Shown in pieces: positions 60,071 through 64,000 of a stretch of 64,000 bases of DNA (its first letter is position 1; every line of letters begins with the position of its first letter). The DNA comes from Nymphaea colorata (lineage: Eukaryota; Streptophyta; Magnoliopsida; Nymphaeales; Nymphaeaceae): NCBI RefSeq assembly GCF_008831285.2, contig NC_045139.1, positions 30,698,206 through 30,762,205 on the forward strand, read 5' to 3'. A program made the translations under genes and the position numbers. The notes below the pieces were generated by a model. That model worked only from the letters and a program-made list of their open reading frames with translations, had not been told where the DNA came from and searched no databases.

Positions 60071-63000
60071 TCAAACACCTATTTCCAGATCACACTGATG
60101 CTCTCTGTGGCAAGTCCTGCGGTGTCGAAAAAGCTTCGTACAGCCAATTTTTCCAATTTTCGGCCCTTCAATTCTGTCCTGCTGAACTGGAGCATTTTCT
60201 GGTAGTTGAGGTGTTCTACCGCTATTCTCATCATGATGGCATTCAGGGTCACTATGGCATGTACATGAAGGTAATGTGAAAGAAGCAAATGGAGTACAAG
60301 AGACGGGACAGGACATATTTGAAGAAACAGAAGCAACACAGCTCTTGCGTAAGTCAGACCTATCATCATTGGCAGAAGACGCAGTGCAGGCATGACCCTG
60401 AAGCATGCATGCAGTGCAGAGATGAAGAGAGTGGTTCAGTTTCCGATCTTTGGTGGGAGAGCAAGCCAGTTTGACAAAAGAAACAATCCCATTTCGACAA
60501 AGAGGACATGGAATGGAACCAGGAGGACTAATGGCGCCAGATCTGATGTTGCTAGTTGAGCACAGGTAAAGGGCACACTTGATACAGAATTCATGAGCAC
60601 AACCTGAAAATACAGAAAATTAGCTCTTTCAGTTCCAGAACAATTACAGTACAAGGAGTATGTGAAGACTTTCTAAAAGAAATTGACAACGATAGTAGTG
60701 TTGAATTGGTCCCCAGCAGAATTATAAAAGTTATTTCAACAAGCACATGAAACTAAAAGCAAAATGCACTGAGCAGTTATATCTTTACTGATACCTAAAA
60801 TAAACAATCATATGCAACACATCCAAGTAACTGTAAATGTAGTCAACTATAGTACCCACCAACAGTTCAACTACAAGCCAAACAGACCAAGTTAAATTAT
60901 TAGTAGGAAAAGCTGTTCACAGTTGAGAATTTGACTTCAAGGCCAAAAGAGTGTCAGAAAGAGGAGAAGAGGAGCCATGAGAGAGAAAGAAATGCAACTC
61001 ACTAAGAATCACCAAATATGATGGCAACTGAAGTGTCCAGTTCAGATGAAACAGCGACCAAGGAATGGGACCATATTTGAGCCATTTTATCTTGACTAAT
61101 TTGTTTCACAGTGACAAGTGTAAGCTTGCCCAAGACAAATTTAATGGACCTTTGCTTCTTACCATGCTGCAGTTCTTTTCCATAATACACTGTACCGTTG
61201 TTAATACTCACTAAAAGCTTCAAAATGCAGATTGTTGCAAAAAGCTTTCTGCCTCCTAGTGGACTGATTTTTAGAAAAATCTCACCATTGAATGATAATG
61301 AAAGAGATTTTGCCAAGGTTAACCTCATTGTATGTTGGTTGAGTCAATCAAACATCAGTTGGCCGTCCATTACAGTCCCCTCCCCCTCCCCCCCACACAA
61401 CAAACCTCCCTCCACCCACCCCCAAAACAACAACCAACCAACCAAAAACCAAAAAAAAAAAAAAAAAGACCTTGTCACAGTTCAATCTACATACGTCAAA
61501 TATATTAGAGGTTCTTGTACTTGAGCTGAGAAGTACATGCTAAGGTAAATAGTGCCTTAAGACTTGGAATTAATCCTTATTTAATTGTGCACCTCCTTTA
61601 TCTATAGTAATGGTGATCTCAAATGTTGTCAGTGTTGTTTTTTATTGAAGTGACATAATTCGAACTGTTTTGATCACTGATGTACTAAAATCTAGAAAGA
61701 TAAACATACATGCTAACGTACATGACCATAAAAGGAAATATGTATAGAGAAGAAATATGCAAGAAACAGAGTACCGAATGCAATCAGTTTTCCCTAAAAA
61801 TTCAAAACAGAAATAGGATTCTCTCTCCCTCGCACACATAGACACAGACACACACAGGTACAATCTTAAACAACACTAGTCCAACAATTTAGATAACATT
61901 GATCTTTTGAATATCTTACAAAGCAAACAAAACATGCACTGTAACCAGCCATCAGCTCCAAAAAAGACTGCAGTTTAATAGCTCCAATACCAAGGTTTGG
62001 GCAAGAAAGAAGAATGAAAAAGCAAAAGTCCCACTCATAAGAATTTGAAACCAGACGGGACAGCAGTATTCAGCACCAGAAAATATAGAACTAACCTTCA
62101 GCAGCAACCATGCAAGATCTCTCTAGGCAGACAGCACAAAGATCATCATCATCAGTTAAGTCTCCAGCAGATTGTAGCCCACACTCCCTGCATAGAAAAG
62201 CTAGTGAGTCTACAAAAGGTGAAAACTCAATCACGTCGAGTAATAGAAAAAAGTGATTCGGGAAGGTGAAAACTAGTCATTAGTCAAATGAAGTTAACTA
62301 AAATGAAAGCTTGCAGTTGATATTAAATGATTTCAGAAATCATTAATCAGAAAAGGAAATAAAATCTCGAATTAATGGGACAATAACATCCAAAGAACTA
62401 CTACCACCAGCAGAGGGTAAAATGTATATAAAACTAAGAATATCAACCAATATACCATTGAGTACCATTCTTGGATTTTTGTTGGTGAGTTTTTTCCAGG
62501 GTGTTAAAAGGAAAGCTTGTTTTCCTCTGGAAATTTCAAAAAGCTAAATATATAAATAACAAAAAATGCGAAATTTTGAGATTTTCTATCAATTTCCTTG
62601 CAAGAACACAGATAAAAACTCAAACTAGTTGCTAAAATGTTAAAACAAACCACAAATGTTCAAACTTCAAAAATATATTAAAAAAATGTTTTTTTGACAA
62701 TTCTTGTGATAATATTGTAATATTTCCACAATATTTTTCTTTTCACGATATTTTCAAAATATCACACTTTTCTCACCTTTTCCTTGTTTTAAGGTTTTTA
62801 ACACGATTAAAAAAAAGGAAAACATATCTGTGACATTGCTATATACTAGGAAAAACATCAAAGCATCTAAAATCACAAGTAGGCTAGAAAATTTAGCTAC
62901 CTATTGCATGACCAATCAAACCAAAGAAAAATAGTTTGAGAGAATAATATAACGAAAGTCAGTATGTGAAATAAAATCAGCATACCTGCATAGGCGGAGT

Positions 63001-63940
63001 TGGTGCTTGTCCATCCCAGATGGAGGATGGCTTAATCTAAGTTTTCTGTATACATTCTTTCCTCTTCATCTTGTTCTTTTAGTTTTGTCAGACGACACAA
63101 ACAGTTTCTGATGTGAAAATGTTAATCTAAGTTTTCCTTTTTGGTCTTTTCCTTTTTCTTTGTGGTTCGGTGGGTGAGTTGGTTAGTTGGAAGGAAGTGG
63201 CAGGTACTCTTGTCCAGAGTCCATCAGACTACTTTTGTGAACATGACTGCAGGTACAGGGACGTTCAGGTTAAATCCAGTTTAGATCAGCTATATTAGGG
63301 TAATGATGCCAGGGTCTGGTCAAAAAAAGTTTCTGCTATTCTTACCTTTCAGATCTCGATATTAATTTCTGGATTTCCCACAAGACATGACATGAGTTAT
63401 GGAAGAATTCTGTAACTAATGAAGGGAAAATTTGGTGATGATTGTGAGAGAGCTCTTCTATTAACCTCCTATTGGCAACAAAACAAATCACTTGTACCAT
63501 TACATGTGTCATTTCGACTACAGGGTATCCAGAGAGTGTGAGGCAATACGGAAATCAAAATGGACTATTCATGTGACAGATCAGAAACAAAGAGTGCATA
63601 CTAAGCACATGTATTTTCATCTCACAAAGTAATATGGTATGCATAAACATGTTTAGACTATAGAACTTGCCACAGATTGAATTGAATAAGCAACCCCAAG
63701 GAAGTTATTTTGGATAATTTAGATGTGTTAATCAGTTGAAGTTCAAACGCGGTAACTGAAAACATGAAATCAGATAAATCAGAACAAATAAATTACCTTG
63801 CTATGCTTATTATACTTGAAAGAGGCAAGGCTAAGAACTTCGATGGTGTAAACATTCGGGGAATCACATCAGAGTCCGGTGCTAGCAGTGGTGCAAGCCA
63901 ATGCCTTCCCCATGTTACCGCAATATCAAGTGGTAGCCGT
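60071..63940 (-). CDS. XB3/XBAT32-33-type ankyrin-RING E3 ubiquitin ligase, C-terminal exons (partial)
   Basis: Rice XB3 binds the receptor kinase XA21, and Arabidopsis XBAT32 controls ethylene synthesis and lateral roots; members have N-terminal ankyrin repeats and a C-terminal RING. The last three coding exons are 63940-63797, 62187-62096 and 60603-60071, joined in phase (AG/G, then G/GT) to TGA at 60071. The first encodes the linker after the ankyrin repeats ([36 protein letters not shown]). The second and third build the [21 protein letters not shown] / [18 protein letters not shown], then [18 protein letters not shown]. The tail ISCPVSC-like [18 protein letters not shown] and the [10 protein letters not shown]-type end are characteristic of the XB3 branch. 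The ankyrin repeats lie beyond the right edge. Introns of 1.5 and 1.6 kb hold C-rich and A-rich simple sequence (61378-61467) and nothing else recognised. Confidence 0.87.
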
Positions 63941-64000
63941 CTGATGAAAACGTAAGCTTAGCATAATTAAAGTTGGTGAAAATAACGACATATGACCATT

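Noticed and set aside
1-64000. tRNA, rRNA or organellar DNA insertions
   Set aside because: Scanning by eye for B-box (GGTTCGA) and rRNA-like or plastid coding motifs gave nothing convincing; a tRNAscan or organelle search would settle it.

Overview
This is nuclear DNA from a flowering plant. The evidence is AT-rich introns, plant-only gene families (a DUF810/PATROL1-type protein, a TFL1-type PEBP, an XB3-type E3 ligase), plant LTR retrotransposons primed by initiator tRNA-Met, and many (TA)n microsatellites. I cannot name the species. I saw no prokaryotic, organellar or CRISPR content. Exon joins were made by eye from splice signals, reading phase and remembered family structure; none is backed by transcripts.

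Layout, left to right. At 206-803 (minus) lies the first coding exon of an RPAP2/RTR1-type RNA polymerase II CTD phosphatase, whose remainder is off the left edge. At 1227-1606 (minus) there is a possible small two-exon gene with a telo-box just upstream. At about 2.06-2.9 kb is a decayed LINE. From 4252 to 41480 (minus) runs one very large gene of 26 predicted coding exons (3,564 nt, 1,187 aa) for a DUF810/Munc13-homologous protein of the PATROL1 family. Its intron 11 carries a 10.5-kb nested insertion on the opposite strand. This is a decayed Ty3/gypsy chromovirus (20924-31385, TSD tattg) whose gag was split, 26 nt after its ATG, by a young Ty1/copia element (21223-26429, TSD gtgga) with LTRs that look identical.

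From 43 to 50.6 kb the window is gene-poor. It holds a 191-bp-period duplication, a truncated GONST3-like nucleotide-sugar transporter pseudogene (minus), and low-complexity DNA. At 50672-52137 (plus) is a complete four-exon TFL1/CEN-type gene (178 aa) with the diagnostic His88 and Asp144. At 54364-57313 (minus) is a complete six-exon RPF2 ribosome-biogenesis gene (315 aa) with an upstream telo-box. At 60071-63940 (minus) are the last three coding exons of an XB3/XBAT32-33-type ankyrin-RING E3 ligase; its ankyrin part is off the right edge.

The genes are unrelated housekeeping or regulatory loci and form no pathway. The most informative region is the nested retrotransposon inside the DUF810 intron. 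I did not find a convincing undescribed multi-gene system.
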